14,195 nucleotides of DNA from PALSA-505 sp035308365. Its GTDB lineage: Bacteria; Actinomycetota; Actinomycetes; Streptosporangiales; Streptosporangiaceae. Position numbers and translations under genes: made by a program. Of the stretch, positions 1 to 6,929 are shown in pieces. Positions within the stretch are counted from its first letter, which is position 1. Each line of letters opens with the position of its first letter. The notes under the pieces were generated by a model. It was not told where the DNA came from and did no database searches. It saw only the letters and a list, made by a program, of their open reading frames with translations. The stretch covers positions 1-14,195 of the forward strand of contig DATGGU010000136.1 in the NCBI GenBank assembly GCA_035308365.1, in the 5' to 3' direction.

Positions 1-84
1 TGGCCGGGGGCAGGGGGGAGGTGGCCGGGGGCAGGGGGGAGGTGGCCGAGGGCAGGGGGGAGGTGGCCGAGGGCACCGAGGAGA
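1..84. repeat. 21-bp tandem repeat in the ParA-like gene tail
   Basis: Units start at 1, 22, 43 and 64. The first two are identical, the third has one change, and the fourth keeps its first half and then decays. The length is a multiple of three. On the minus strand each unit encodes a seven-residue block, PLPPATS or PLPSATS, in frame with the ParA-like protein. The array probably continues past the left edge, so copy number is unknown. Confidence 0.9.
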
Positions 85-958
85 GGGCCGGAGGCTGGGC
101 GGCGGCAATCACCGCGTCGGCCAAACGGGCGGCGGCGCGGCCCACGGCGTCCCGGCCTGCGCCGTCGCGGGATGGGCGGAGCGGCCGGCCACCCTCGCGC
201 AGCGCGGCGTTGTGGCCAAGTTCGACGATTGCACCGACCCGGTCGGCGAGCAGTGTGTGGCGGCTGCGCGAGCGCGGCAGCCAGCCGTGACCACGCACGT
301 CGTTCACCGCCACGACGAACTGCCCCATCGGCAGCCCGCACCGTTCGGCGGCGGTGACTGCCTCCAGCGTCCTGGCCAGGCCCGCCGGGCCCGGGTCGGT
401 GACCCACACGGCTGCGGTCCGGGCGGACCGGGCGGCCATCCAGGCAGCCGTCGTGCTGAGCGGCCCACCATCGCACTGGCGGGTCAGCCGGGAGGCCTCG
501 AACGGATCGGCGTCGATGACCGCCGCCCGCACATACCGCAACAGCGGTGCCCACAGCAGCGGAGCATTATAGGTGCCGCTGAAGGCGGGGTTCAGCGGAC
601 CGGTGTCGGTCAGTACCCAGATCGGGCCGGTGCCATCGCGGTCGAGCGCGGATGTGCTCCGCCGGACCTCGCGGGCGAACTGGTCCGGCTGGCTGGCGCA
701 GGTGGCCAGCCAGCCGGTGCCGCGCTCGGCGGTGTGGTCCACCCAGCCTGGCCAGGGTGACGCGGCGCGCGGGCTGACGTCGCAGACCGCCACCGTCTGC
801 CTTTCGGGACTGGTGGCGCGGTCGCTGAGTGCGGCGGCGAGCAGTGCTGCCAAGGTGGACCGCCCCACCCCGCCCGCGCCAGAGACGACCGGCACGACCA
901 GCGGCAGCCCGCTCAGGGAAGCGGGCGCCGCATCTGATGCCCGGGATGCGTCTCGCAC
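1..958 (-). CDS. ParA/MinD-like P-loop ATPase, 3' end cut by window edge
   Basis: About 319 codons are visible, with no stop before the left edge. The start is the GTG at 958, preceded by GGAGGG a few bases upstream; an in-frame TAG lies about 90 nt further upstream and no other ATG or GTG lies between. Residues 20-40 read LVVPVVSGAGGVGRSTLAAL, the deviant Walker A loop of the ParA/MinD (SIMIBI) class at the end of a hydrophobic strand. The usual KGGVGK(T/S) is AGGVGRST here: the signature lysine is Ala and the Walker lysine is Arg. Later strands include TVAVCDVSP, IWVLTDTGPL, AAVIDADPFEASRL and FVVAVNDVRG, which fit the Rossmann-like core. The C-terminal tail is Ala/Pro-rich and made of PLP(P/S)ATS repeats. 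Members of this class position or energise membrane-associated machines; that role is inferred here. It is divergent from the LysM-like membrane protein gene. The ATPase class is fairly sure; specific function is unknown. Confidence 0.75.
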   Translation of the reverse strand, partial: MRDASRASDAAPASLSGLPLVVPVVSGAGGVGRSTLAALLAAALSDRATSPERQTVAVCDVSPRAASPWPGWVDHTAERGTGWLATCASQPDQFAREVRRSTSALDRDGTGPIWVLTDTGPLNPAFSGTYNAPLLWAPLLRYVRAAVIDADPFEASRLTRQCDGGPLSTTAAWMAARSARTAAVWVTDPGPAGLARTLEAVTAAERCGLPMGQFVVAVNDVRGHGWLPRSRSRHTLLADRVGAIVELGHNAALREGGRPLRPSRDGAGRDAVGRAAARLADAVIAAAQPPALSSVPSATSPLPSATSPLPPATSPLPPA

Positions 959-1347
959 TGCCCCTCCGTTCCGCGTAGTCGCTGATCCGCCAGTGGTGTG
1001 CGGCCGGCGGCCCAGCAGGCCCAGCGTGTCTGGTCCTGCGCATTTCTACGGCCAGCCGGCGGCTGGGGGTTCAAATGGAGGGGCAGGTGGTCTTACTCGT
1101 ATCTGGGTTAGGCGTTATCCGGTTGAAACCGCATCTCTTCCGCACGTCGATAGCGGCAGCCGATTCACCGGTCCAGCGGCGGCATTGATTCCAGGTGGTG
1201 GCCTTGAACCCCGCCGGACGTCCCAGGCGTAAATAAGTGGTGAAAGGTGTGGTCCCTGTTCCTCACTGGGCCGGTCCGTGGACCGTACGGCCCCTGAGGC
1301 GCCACCCATCGACACGGCAGCGCATGTCGTCCAACGAGGTGAGACAG
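959..1347. other. Divergent intergenic region between ParA-like and LysM-like genes
   Basis: This 389-bp gap has no convincing gene and must hold promoters for both divergent genes. It contains a 6-bp inverted repeat with a 3-nt centre (CCAGCC GGC GGCTGG, 1052-1066) and a small palindrome CGGTT-GA-AACCG (1120-1131), which includes a TTGAAA hexamer that could be a -35 box. A TTGAAC at 1204-1209 is followed by an A/T-rich TAAATA at 1230-1235, but the 20-nt spacing is too long for a standard promoter. I could not assign a promoter with confidence. Confidence 0.45.
1336..1342 (+). promoter_or_regulatory. Ribosome-binding site that sets the LysM-like protein start
   Basis: GAGGTGA lies 5 nt before ATG 1348. 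The frame is open further upstream (ATG at 1324, GTG at 1237), but only 1348 has this well-placed site and yields a conventional N-terminal basic region plus membrane segment. Confidence 0.65.
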
Positions 1348-2337
1348 ATGACGATCATCGGCAGGCGCCCTCCCAGAAGCACCCGGCGCGGGCTGGGCGT
1401 CCGGGCGACCGCCGGCGTGGCACTGATCCCGGTAGCCGCGGTGGCCGCTGCCCTCTGGCCGAGCCAGAGCGTCCATGCCAGTACGCGCCACACGTCCGAT
1501 CAGGCCAGGTCTCATCGGGCCGCGTCGCACCGGGCGGCCGGGACGGGCAGGGCCACGGCGCGGCGCCCGTGGGTCAAGTACTACATCGTGCAGCCGCCAG
1601 ATCACGGGCAGAAGGAGTTCCTCTACGAGATCGCGGCCAAAACGCTGGGCAACGGCAACCTGTACACAGTGATCTTCGACCTGAACAAGGGCCGCCTGCA
1701 GCCCGACGGCGCGTCCCTGGAAACCCCCACGGCCATCGATCCAGGCTGGATTCTGGAACTCCCCTCGAACGCGCACGGCCCGGGCGTGCACGACGGCCCG
1801 CTGCCGGTGGTCACCGCCGCCGCCCAGGTCGCGCAGCAGGTCACGAACGTACCCCAGCCACACCGGCCCGCCGGGCCCGCCGTCAGTGCCAGTGACGACC
1901 GGACCGCGCTCGTGTTCGGTGCCGCCCTGGCCGCTCTGCTCATCATGGCCGGGCTGGGGGCATTCGCGCTCAGCCGCCGCTGGCGGAACCGGGCCGGTCA
2001 GCCACGGTTGGCGAAACGCGACGAGAAGGCCGGACCAGCCACATCACCGTCTGCACCACGCTTCGCGACGGTGCCCCAGGTTACCGCAGCACTTCCCGCC
2101 GTCCACGTCACTGCTGCCGCGAGGCGTCCCGCGGGCAAGGTCTGGGTCCAGCCGGAGTTCCTGCCGCCCCCATATCCCGCGTCTGACGTGCTGACCCCGG
2201 TCAGCCACGGCGAACCACAGGAGCCAGCGGCCGAGCCCACCGGTGCCGCCGCCGGGAACTCCGCGAACGCCGACGCCAACGCGGCCGACTTCGGCTGGCC
2301 TGACTTCCTGATAAAGGGCAGCGCGCCGTCGCGGTAG
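1348..2337 (+). CDS. Two-pass membrane protein with external LysM-like domain
   Basis: This 329-residue protein has a basic N-terminus and a hydrophobic segment at about 18-37 (signal anchor or signal peptide). A linker rich in Arg, His and Ala follows. A LysM-like domain sits at about 78-139: YYIVQPP, then EFLYEIAAKTLGNGNLY, IFDLNKG and a closing DPGWILELP, the actinobacterial pattern of this peptidoglycan-binding fold. A second membrane segment (about 187-208) ends with RRWRNR, and a Pro/Ala-rich tail of about 120 residues follows. The positive charges put the tail in the cytoplasm and the LysM-like part outside, against the wall. Similar proteins occur in actinobacteria near envelope machines and MinD-like ATPases, which fits the divergent neighbour; the link is inferred. 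No enzymatic motif is seen. The fold call is fairly good, the role unknown. Confidence 0.72.
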   Translation: MTIIGRRPPRSTRRGLGVRATAGVALIPVAAVAAALWPSQSVHASTRHTSDQARSHRAASHRAAGTGRATARRPWVKYYIVQPPDHGQKEFLYEIAAKTLGNGNLYTVIFDLNKGRLQPDGASLETPTAIDPGWILELPSNAHGPGVHDGPLPVVTAAAQVAQQVTNVPQPHRPAGPAVSASDDRTALVFGAALAALLIMAGLGAFALSRRWRNRAGQPRLAKRDEKAGPATSPSAPRFATVPQVTAALPAVHVTAAARRPAGKVWVQPEFLPPPYPASDVLTPVSHGEPQEPAAEPTGAAAGNSANADANAADFGWPDFLIKGSAPSR

Positions 2338-2357
2338 CTCCCGGTGGGACGGCGCGC
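2321..2357 (+). terminator. Inverted repeat over the LysM-like gene stop codon
   Basis: GCGCGCCGTC at 2321-2330 pairs perfectly with GACGGCGCGC at 2348-2357 across a 17-nt loop that contains the TAG stop. A GC-rich stem without a T-tract is common for actinobacterial terminators, but the long loop and the overlap with the coding end make this tentative. Confidence 0.4.
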
Positions 2358-2639
2358 GTCTCGTCCGCACGTTTATCGACAGACCACCGAACGGTGCCCC
2401 GGTGGCCCATTCGCGACCAGCCGGTCACCTGCGGTGGGGCGGCGGCGACCTCGGAACGCTGGCACGCGCGGTCAGCTTCTTCACCATTTCCCCGTGGACC
2501 CCAGGAAAGCCCCATTTCCCAGCGCTTTGGCGCAGACATTGAACCCTGCTCTTCCGAAGTGACGTATTACCACGTGTTCACCCATCGCGGAGCAAATGCC
2601 CGCGGGTGACGGAAATGCCGGACGACAAAGGAAACCATC
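2338..2639. other. Intergenic region upstream of the GH26-like gene
   Basis: This 302-bp gap probably holds the promoter of the downstream gene. Base composition becomes less GC-rich from about 2475. A TTGAAC at 2539-2544 and TATTAC at 2565-2570 could be promoter elements, but they are 20 nt apart, longer than the usual 17-18. CACGTG at 2571-2576 is palindromic. Short open frames here lack ribosome-binding sites and coding character. Confidence 0.4.
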
Positions 2640-3956
2640 ATGATTCACATCCCCCGAACCAAACCCGGGAAGCAGCGCCCGGGCCGCAAAAAGCAGTGGC
2701 GCTCCACCATCGCCGCGTCCATGGCGGCAGCCGCGCTTCCAGCCGCGGCAGGGCTGGCGCTGACAACGACCCACGCAGGCGGTCCCACCCAGACCAGCCT
2801 GACCGCCTACGCCGGCAGCACGCACAGCCAGCCCGAGGGAACGGGCAACGAGTCCGCGGTCACCGGCGGTGCTCTGTTCGGCGGCAATGTCGCGCTGACG
2901 CGCGAAGCGGGGAAGCTGGACCGCCGGCTGGCAGTCATCCGGATCTACGATCACATCGGCGACACCTTTCCCGGCCCGTACCGCAAACTGCTGGCCGCAG
3001 GCAGCACGGCGGCAGTGAGCCTGGACAGCAGTGGGGCGAGCTACGCCGCCATCGCGGCCGGCCACCAGGACAAGGCGATCGGCGCGTTCCTCCGGTCGGT
3101 CAACCAGGCCGCGATCCGGTATCACCTGCCCGCGATCTATGTCAGCTTCGAGCACGAGCCGGACATCGCCAAACACCGTCGGCTCGGCACACCGGCCCAG
3201 TTCGTCCAGGCCTGGGACCACATCCACCGGCTCGCCGCATCCGCCCATCTGGACTGGAAAACCGGCGGCCGGCTGCACTGGGTCTGGATTCTCCTGCATT
3301 CCGCGTTCAGCAACGGGCTGGCCAGCAAGTTCTGGCCGGGCGGCAGCGAGGTCGCGGGTATCGGCGTCGACGGCTACAACTCCCTCGCCTGCCGGATGGC
3401 TGCCGATCACGGCCGCGTTCCGCGGCGGCAGCGCGATCTGAACACCCCCGGTGCCATCTTCGGCCCGGCCCTGAGCTTCGCCGGATCCAAGGGCGGCGTG
3501 CCGGTCTTCATCACCGAATGGGGCAGCGACACTCCGGGCGGATCCGGTACCCAGCCCACATTCATCAGGCAGATGCAGTCCTACCTGACTCACAACCGCG
3601 AGATCGCCGCGGCCATGTACTGGGACAGCAACGGGCCGGCCTGTAGATACAGCGTCGACAACAGGCCGGCTTCGCTGGCCGCCCTCGCCGCCATGGGCCA
3701 CTCCCCCGCGCTGCAAGGCCGCATCACAGCCCCCGGGCTCCGGATCTGGTGCGGACCGCTGCCGGTGCCCATGTCTCAGGGGTCCGCCCCGGCATCCGGC
3801 CAGGGATATCGTGTCTGCCCGTTCACTGGTAACCCCAGCCCTATGGAGCTTCCGTGCTGGCAGGCTGGCCCGCGGCCGGGCGTCTCGGGGATCGCCTGCG
3901 CCCGGGTCTACCGGATGCTCGCGCGTTCGCCGCGCGATAGCCAGGCCCGCGGTTAG
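2640..3956 (+). CDS. Secreted GH26-like glycoside hydrolase
   Basis: The 438-residue protein starts at ATG 2640, with AAGGA 7 nt upstream. Residues 1-46 form a signal peptide: a Lys/Arg-rich start, a hydrophobic run, and a likely cut after THA. The body looks like a TIM-barrel hydrolase of the GH26 (beta-mannanase-like) kind. Strand motifs are RLAVIRIYDHIGD (about 96-108), STAAVSLDSSGASY, then AIYVSFEHEPD (about 166-175) with the candidate acid/base Glu173, VDGYN (243-247), and VFITEWGSD (about 289-297) with the candidate nucleophile Glu293, followed by AAAMYWDSNG. Known relatives are exported and cut beta-1,3/1,4 polysaccharides; the substrate cannot be read here. The domain seems to end near 362. 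The last 75 or so residues (from 363) have weaker codon bias and no recognisable fold, suggesting that an ancestral stop was lost. The gene is monocistronic, facing the regulator unit. Confidence 0.75.
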   Translation: MIHIPRTKPGKQRPGRKKQWRSTIAASMAAAALPAAAGLALTTTHAGGPTQTSLTAYAGSTHSQPEGTGNESAVTGGALFGGNVALTREAGKLDRRLAVIRIYDHIGDTFPGPYRKLLAAGSTAAVSLDSSGASYAAIAAGHQDKAIGAFLRSVNQAAIRYHLPAIYVSFEHEPDIAKHRRLGTPAQFVQAWDHIHRLAASAHLDWKTGGRLHWVWILLHSAFSNGLASKFWPGGSEVAGIGVDGYNSLACRMAADHGRVPRRQRDLNTPGAIFGPALSFAGSKGGVPVFITEWGSDTPGGSGTQPTFIRQMQSYLTHNREIAAAMYWDSNGPACRYSVDNRPASLAALAAMGHSPALQGRITAPGLRIWCGPLPVPMSQGSAPASGQGYRVCPFTGNPSPMELPCWQAGPRPGVSGIACARVYRMLARSPRDSQARG

Positions 3957-4008
3957 TGACCCGGGAGCCGGACGGCTGCCGATCTTCCTGTCCTTGTTCT
4001 GTGAGCGT

Positions 4009-4028
4009 GGATAGCGCTTGAGCTATCC
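4009..4028. terminator. Short hairpin downstream of the GH26-like gene
   Basis: GGATAGC (4009-4015) pairs perfectly with GCTATCC (4022-4028) over a 6-nt loop, about 50 nt after the hydrolase stop. It has no T-tract. It could be a first weak terminator ahead of the stronger hairpin at 4073. Confidence 0.4.
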
Positions 4029-4072
4029 CGGCCAGCCCGGCCAGATATCCGGCGATGGTGAGTGTAGCGGTG

Positions 4073-4105
4073 GTCCCGGCCCGCCCCACAGGGGCGGGCC
4101 GGGAC
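4073..4105. terminator. Strong bidirectional terminator hairpin between convergent genes
   Basis: GTCCCGGCCCGCCCC (4073-4087) and its exact reverse complement (4091-4105) form a 15-bp GC-rich stem with a 3-nt ACA loop. It lies in the 255-bp gap between the plus-strand hydrolase and the minus-strand regulator, where a shared terminator is expected. There is no T-tract on either side, as is usual for high-GC actinobacteria. Confidence 0.8.
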
Positions 4106-4211
4106 GCAGGGAAGCTCGCTGCGGACTGGCTGGGCTGGAGCGTTCCGGTCCGGTTGCGAGACCTGTGGTTCCGGACGGAAACCGGGTCAGCCCGGTTCGT
4201 GCCCGAACCCC

Positions 4212-4898
4212 TCATGCCGACCGCCTGATCGGCTCGACCGCGGCCAGTGCGGGGCGGCCGGCGCTGGCCGCGTGACCTGAGCTGGACGCGTAGCCGAGGT
4301 CTATGGCCTTTCTGGTCAGTTCAGCCTTGTTCCCCGCATTGAGCTTGGCGCGGATGCGTTTGACATAGGTGTTTATGGTCATCTCGGTGAGCCCGAGCCT
4401 GCGCGCGACCTGCCGATGCGTACAGCCGTCAGCGATCAGCCGCAGCGTCTCGATTTCCCGCCGGCTGAGCAGGCCGGACTCCCCCACCCTCCGCTTGCGC
4501 AGCTCGCCGGCCAAGTGCCCGGCGAAACCAGCGGCCAGATACAGCGCACCGTCTGCGACCGCCCGCACCGCGGCCAGGAACTCCGCGTCCCCGGTCTGCT
4601 GGGTCACCAGCCCGCACGCACCAGCCCGCAGCACCTCCAGCAGGTCCGGTGAATCATCCAGCCGGGCGATGACGAGCACCTTCCCGCGCTCGGCCAGCTT
4701 CACGATGACCTGGAACGGGTCACCGGCCTGGCTGCCGGCCTGATCCCAGATCACCAGGTCCGGCCGGATGTCAAGCTGGCTCAGCTCGGCGGCGGCCGCG
4801 ACCGAGGCGACCACCCTCAGCGCCGGATCCCGGTCGATCGCCTGCTCGATGCCGGCCCGGGTCAGGAAACTGTCCTCGACGATCGCGATCGTCCTCAC
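4212..4898 (-). CDS. NarL/LuxR-type response regulator with altered receiver
   Basis: With the GTG start at 4898 the protein is 228 residues. That start has AGGAGG 5 nt upstream and begins VRTIAIVEDS, as receivers do; ATG 4913 would add five residues but has a poorer site. Receiver (about 1-120): the acidic pair Glu8/Asp9 and the phospho-acceptor Asp52 (in VIWDQ) are present. The conserved Thr/Ser is Ala78 (in VLVIARLDD) and the conserved Lys is Gln100 (in GLVTQQT), so the normal phospho-switch may be lost or altered. The output domain (about 143-203) is a GerE/LuxR helix-turn-helix: LSRREIETLRLIADG, then RQVARRLGLTEMTINTYVKR, ending with NAGNKAELTRKAIDLGY. It should bind promoter DNA. It lies 46 nt downstream of the ECF sigma gene on the same strand, so the two are probably co-transcribed. 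No sensor kinase is nearby. Confidence 0.88.
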   Translation of the reverse strand: MRTIAIVEDSFLTRAGIEQAIDRDPALRVVASVAAAAELSQLDIRPDLVIWDQAGSQAGDPFQVIVKLAERGKVLVIARLDDSPDLLEVLRAGACGLVTQQTGDAEFLAAVRAVADGALYLAAGFAGHLAGELRKRRVGESGLLSRREIETLRLIADGCTHRQVARRLGLTEMTINTYVKRIRAKLNAGNKAELTRKAIDLGYASSSGHAASAGRPALAAVEPIRRSA

Positions 4899-4903
4899 GT
4901 TGT

Positions 4904-4909
4904 CCTCCT
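4904..4909 (-). promoter_or_regulatory. Ribosome-binding site that sets the response regulator start
   Basis: AGGAGG (minus strand) lies 5 nt before GTG 4898. It falls inside the coding stretch implied by the upstream ATG 4913, which argues for GTG as the true start. Confidence 0.65.
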
Positions 4910-4944
4910 GCATGAGGGCATCTCCTGCTGCGTCGCGCTGGCCG

Positions 4945-5553
4945 TTACGCGGATTCGGCCAGGCTGCGGTCCATGCCCCGGGCGGCCAGGGCGTCTTTCA
5001 GCGCCCGCAGCGCGTAATAGATCCGGGATTTCGCGGTCCCCACCGGGATGCCCAGGCGCCCAGCAGCCTGGGCCACCGTGCAGTCTTCGAAGTAAACCTC
5101 CCTGAGCACCTCGCGATGCGCCGGGCTCAGCGTCTTGATCGCGGCCCTGACCTCCTTGGCCAGCAGCAGCCTGCCGATCTGGTCCTCCGGGTCACAGACC
5201 TCGGTCAGCCACTGTTCGTCACTGACCACAGCCGGACGTATGGCCGCTGCGCGGAGCTGGTCGATGGAGACACGCCGCGCGACAGTGAACAGCCACCGCC
5301 GGCTGGCGAAGACGTTCTCCTGGCACAGCTCTGGGTGTTTCCAGGCCCGGATCAGGGTCTCCTGGTAGATGTCCTGGGCCCGCTCACGGTCGCCCAGAGT
5401 CAGCTTAAGCGCGAACCGGAGCAGCGCCGCGCCGTGCTGGCTGATCAGGTCCGGGATCGACTGGTCAGCCGGGGGAAGCAGGCTCCCTGATACGGGAGGG
5501 GTGGCCGGTACCGGATAGTCCGGGGTGCTGTGGACGACCGACAATGTGCTCAT
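4945..5553 (-). CDS. ECF-type RNA polymerase sigma factor
   Basis: The 202-residue protein is counted from ATG 5553 (MSTLSVV). A GGAG lies 11 nt upstream, a little far; the frame stays open to GTG codons at 5595 and 5619, so the start is the least certain part. Region 2 (about 33-105) shows IPDLISQHGAALLRFALKLTLGD, then DIYQETLIRAWKHP and RRWLFTVARRVSIDQLR, the core- and -10-binding helices. Region 4 (about 137-190) shows IKTLSPAHREVLREVYFED, then TVAQAAGRLGIPVGTAKSRIYYALRALKDAL, the -35-binding helix-turn-helix. Only sigma-2 and sigma-4 are present, as in ECF factors. No zinc-finger anti-sigma gene sits next to it; the following gene is the response regulator, and the divergent membrane-anchored protein could be a target or partner (inference). 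It directs transcription of an unknown regulon. Confidence 0.88.
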   Translation of the reverse strand: MSTLSVVHSTPDYPVPATPPVSGSLLPPADQSIPDLISQHGAALLRFALKLTLGDRERAQDIYQETLIRAWKHPELCQENVFASRRWLFTVARRVSIDQLRAAAIRPAVVSDEQWLTEVCDPEDQIGRLLLAKEVRAAIKTLSPAHREVLREVYFEDCTVAQAAGRLGIPVGTAKSRIYYALRALKDALAARGMDRSLAESA

Positions 5554-5877
5554 GTGAAGCTCAACTCCGATTCGTTTAGCCGCTGAATTGCTCACCCCCT
5601 CACCGTCGCGGTTCAGCACGAATCTCTGTATTACTCACCTGGGTTATATGGCGCCATCCCGGTGCTGCGGGTCAGTTACATCGGAGCCGGTGTACCTGCC
5701 CGGTCCCGGGCACCGGATGGGTCATATCCCCGATCGTGTCCAGGGACGAGGTTCACCGAACGGGGACTGCCCGTGTCCGCCGAACAGGGATCTTTCCGGG
5801 TCACCGGTCATCCGCGAAGGTGAAACGGCGGGGCTCGGGCGCACCGCTGCGGCCCTCGGATTGCGGAGGCGGAGTTG
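5554..5877. other. Divergent intergenic region between sigma factor and membrane-anchored protein
   Basis: This 324-bp gap should carry promoters for the sigma/regulator operon and for the divergent gene. It holds GCTGAA (5582-5587) and its complement TTCAGC (5612-5617) 24 nt apart, and several CTCACC copies near 5591-5640 (GGTGAG on the minus strand), which might be regulatory. No open frame here is convincing and I could not place a -35/-10 pair with confidence. Confidence 0.4.
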
Positions 5878-6825
5878 ATGACCGGAAGACCAGACCAGGA
5901 TGCGGCCGCCCGGCGGGCGCTGGTGTCGGCATTCACCGCGCATGTCGGCGGCCCGCGAGCCGGAACCGCCGCGCGGATAATGGGCGCGGTCCTGGTCGCG
6001 GCGCTGGCCGGCGGCGGCGTCGTCGGCGTTGGCTATATGACCCGTCCAGTCAACCGGCACCCAGCCGCCGCGGCGGCGGCCGTCCCGACAGGAGCGGCCA
6101 GCCCGGCCGCTGCGACCCGTGTGGCCACGCCAGCACCGGCCACACCCACCGCGGCCGCACCTCCCAGCCAGCCCCCGGCTGCGCCGGTCGCACCGCCAGG
6201 GCTCCTCGGGACCATCCCTCCCTGGCCCACGCCCGGCGCGGCGCCCAGGTCGACGCCGCGACCGCCCCTCGCACAGGCCGCGGCACAGCACACCGGGTCC
6301 AGCTTCGCCGCGGTAGCGGGCTACGGCTGCCCGAACCACCAGGACGCGACATTCACCGAGCACGGCCGGTGGACCCAGGGCCTGGCCGGCTTCATCTCGG
6401 TGCCTGAGGGTGCCCCGCGCACTGACGGCTGCCGCGGCTCCTTCGACGCCATGCCGATGTCGGGCAGCGCGACCGCGGACGATCCGGCCAATTACGCACT
6501 CTGGACGTTCCGCACCGGGCCTATCGTCCACGGTGTCTGCCATATCAACGTGTACGTTCCCGACGATTCAAGCCTCGAGCACGTGGGCGGCAACCCCGCC
6601 GTCTACCAGGTGTTCGGCTCCGCCGGAACGTCAGGGACGCCGCTCGGGTCCTTCGGAGTCGACCAGCCGTCCAACCGCGGCCGCTGGGCCAGCAGGCACA
6701 ACTGGCGGATCAGCGGAGGCGAGCTGACCGTCAAGCTGCTAAGCCGCGGCATCGACTGGACCGGCAGCGGTCCCACCTATGCCCACATCGCCATCTCCGC
6801 GGTCAGCCTGACCTGTGCCCCCTGA
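5878..6825 (+). CDS. Membrane-anchored protein with extracellular golvesin-like domain
   Basis: This 315-residue protein starts at ATG 5878, with GGAGG 8 nt upstream. About 33 cytoplasmic residues precede one membrane segment (about 34-54, IMGAVLVAALAGGGVVGVGY). A low-complexity Ala/Pro/Thr linker of about 85 residues (to about 140) can span the cell wall. The C-terminal 175 residues look like one or two beta-sandwich units: GYGCPNHQDATFTEHGRW, then CHINVYVPDDSS, NPAVYQVFG, FGVDQPSNRGRW and a closing ISAVSLTC. The pattern of a formed surface followed by V-DQ-N-G-RW resembles golvesin or galactose-binding-like domains, though only weakly. Cys151, 185, 221 and 313 could form two disulfides. There are no catalytic motifs. 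It is divergent from the ECF sigma factor and may be in its regulon. I treat it as a surface or binding protein of unknown ligand. Confidence 0.65.
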   Translation: MTGRPDQDAAARRALVSAFTAHVGGPRAGTAARIMGAVLVAALAGGGVVGVGYMTRPVNRHPAAAAAAVPTGAASPAAATRVATPAPATPTAAAPPSQPPAAPVAPPGLLGTIPPWPTPGAAPRSTPRPPLAQAAAQHTGSSFAAVAGYGCPNHQDATFTEHGRWTQGLAGFISVPEGAPRTDGCRGSFDAMPMSGSATADDPANYALWTFRTGPIVHGVCHINVYVPDDSSLEHVGGNPAVYQVFGSAGTSGTPLGSFGVDQPSNRGRWASRHNWRISGGELTVKLLSRGIDWTGSGPTYAHIAISAVSLTCAP

Positions 6826-6861
6826 CCTGCGCCCCCGGCTCGCGGCAGACATTGGGCCTGG

Positions 6862-6877
6862 CCACCGGGACAGGTGG
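6862..6877. terminator. Weak hairpin in the gap between convergent genes
   Basis: CCACC (6862-6866) pairs with GGTGG (6873-6877) over a 6-nt loop in the 104-bp gap between the plus-strand golvesin-like gene and the minus-strand dehydrogenase. The position fits a shared terminator, but the stem is short. Confidence 0.25.
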
Positions 6878-6929
6878 GCGGACGAGGGACCGATGACCGG
6901 CACTCGGGACCTCGGATCAGCGTCCTGCG

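Noticed and set aside
212..760. Plus-strand open frame of 182 codons over the ParA-like gene
   Set aside because: It is the exact antisense frame of the ATPase; the minus strand shows the P-loop and a good ribosome-binding site.
1060..1085. GGTTCAAAT resembling a tRNA T-loop
   Set aside because: The flanking bases do not form the 5-bp T-stem and no anticodon or acceptor arm can be assembled around it.
1204..1236. TTGAAC ... TAAATA as a promoter for the LysM-like gene
   Set aside because: The 20-nt spacing is outside the usual range, so it is only mentioned in the intergenic note.
2481..3716. A 411-codon open frame on the minus strand opposite the hydrolase gene
   Set aside because: It mirrors the GC-rich plus-strand gene, has no recognisable domain, and the plus strand shows a signal peptide and GH26 motifs.
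5722..6543. Minus-strand open frame of 273 codons over the golvesin-like gene
   Set aside because: Its product is Arg/Gly-rich low-complexity sequence typical of a GC-rich shadow frame, with no domain.
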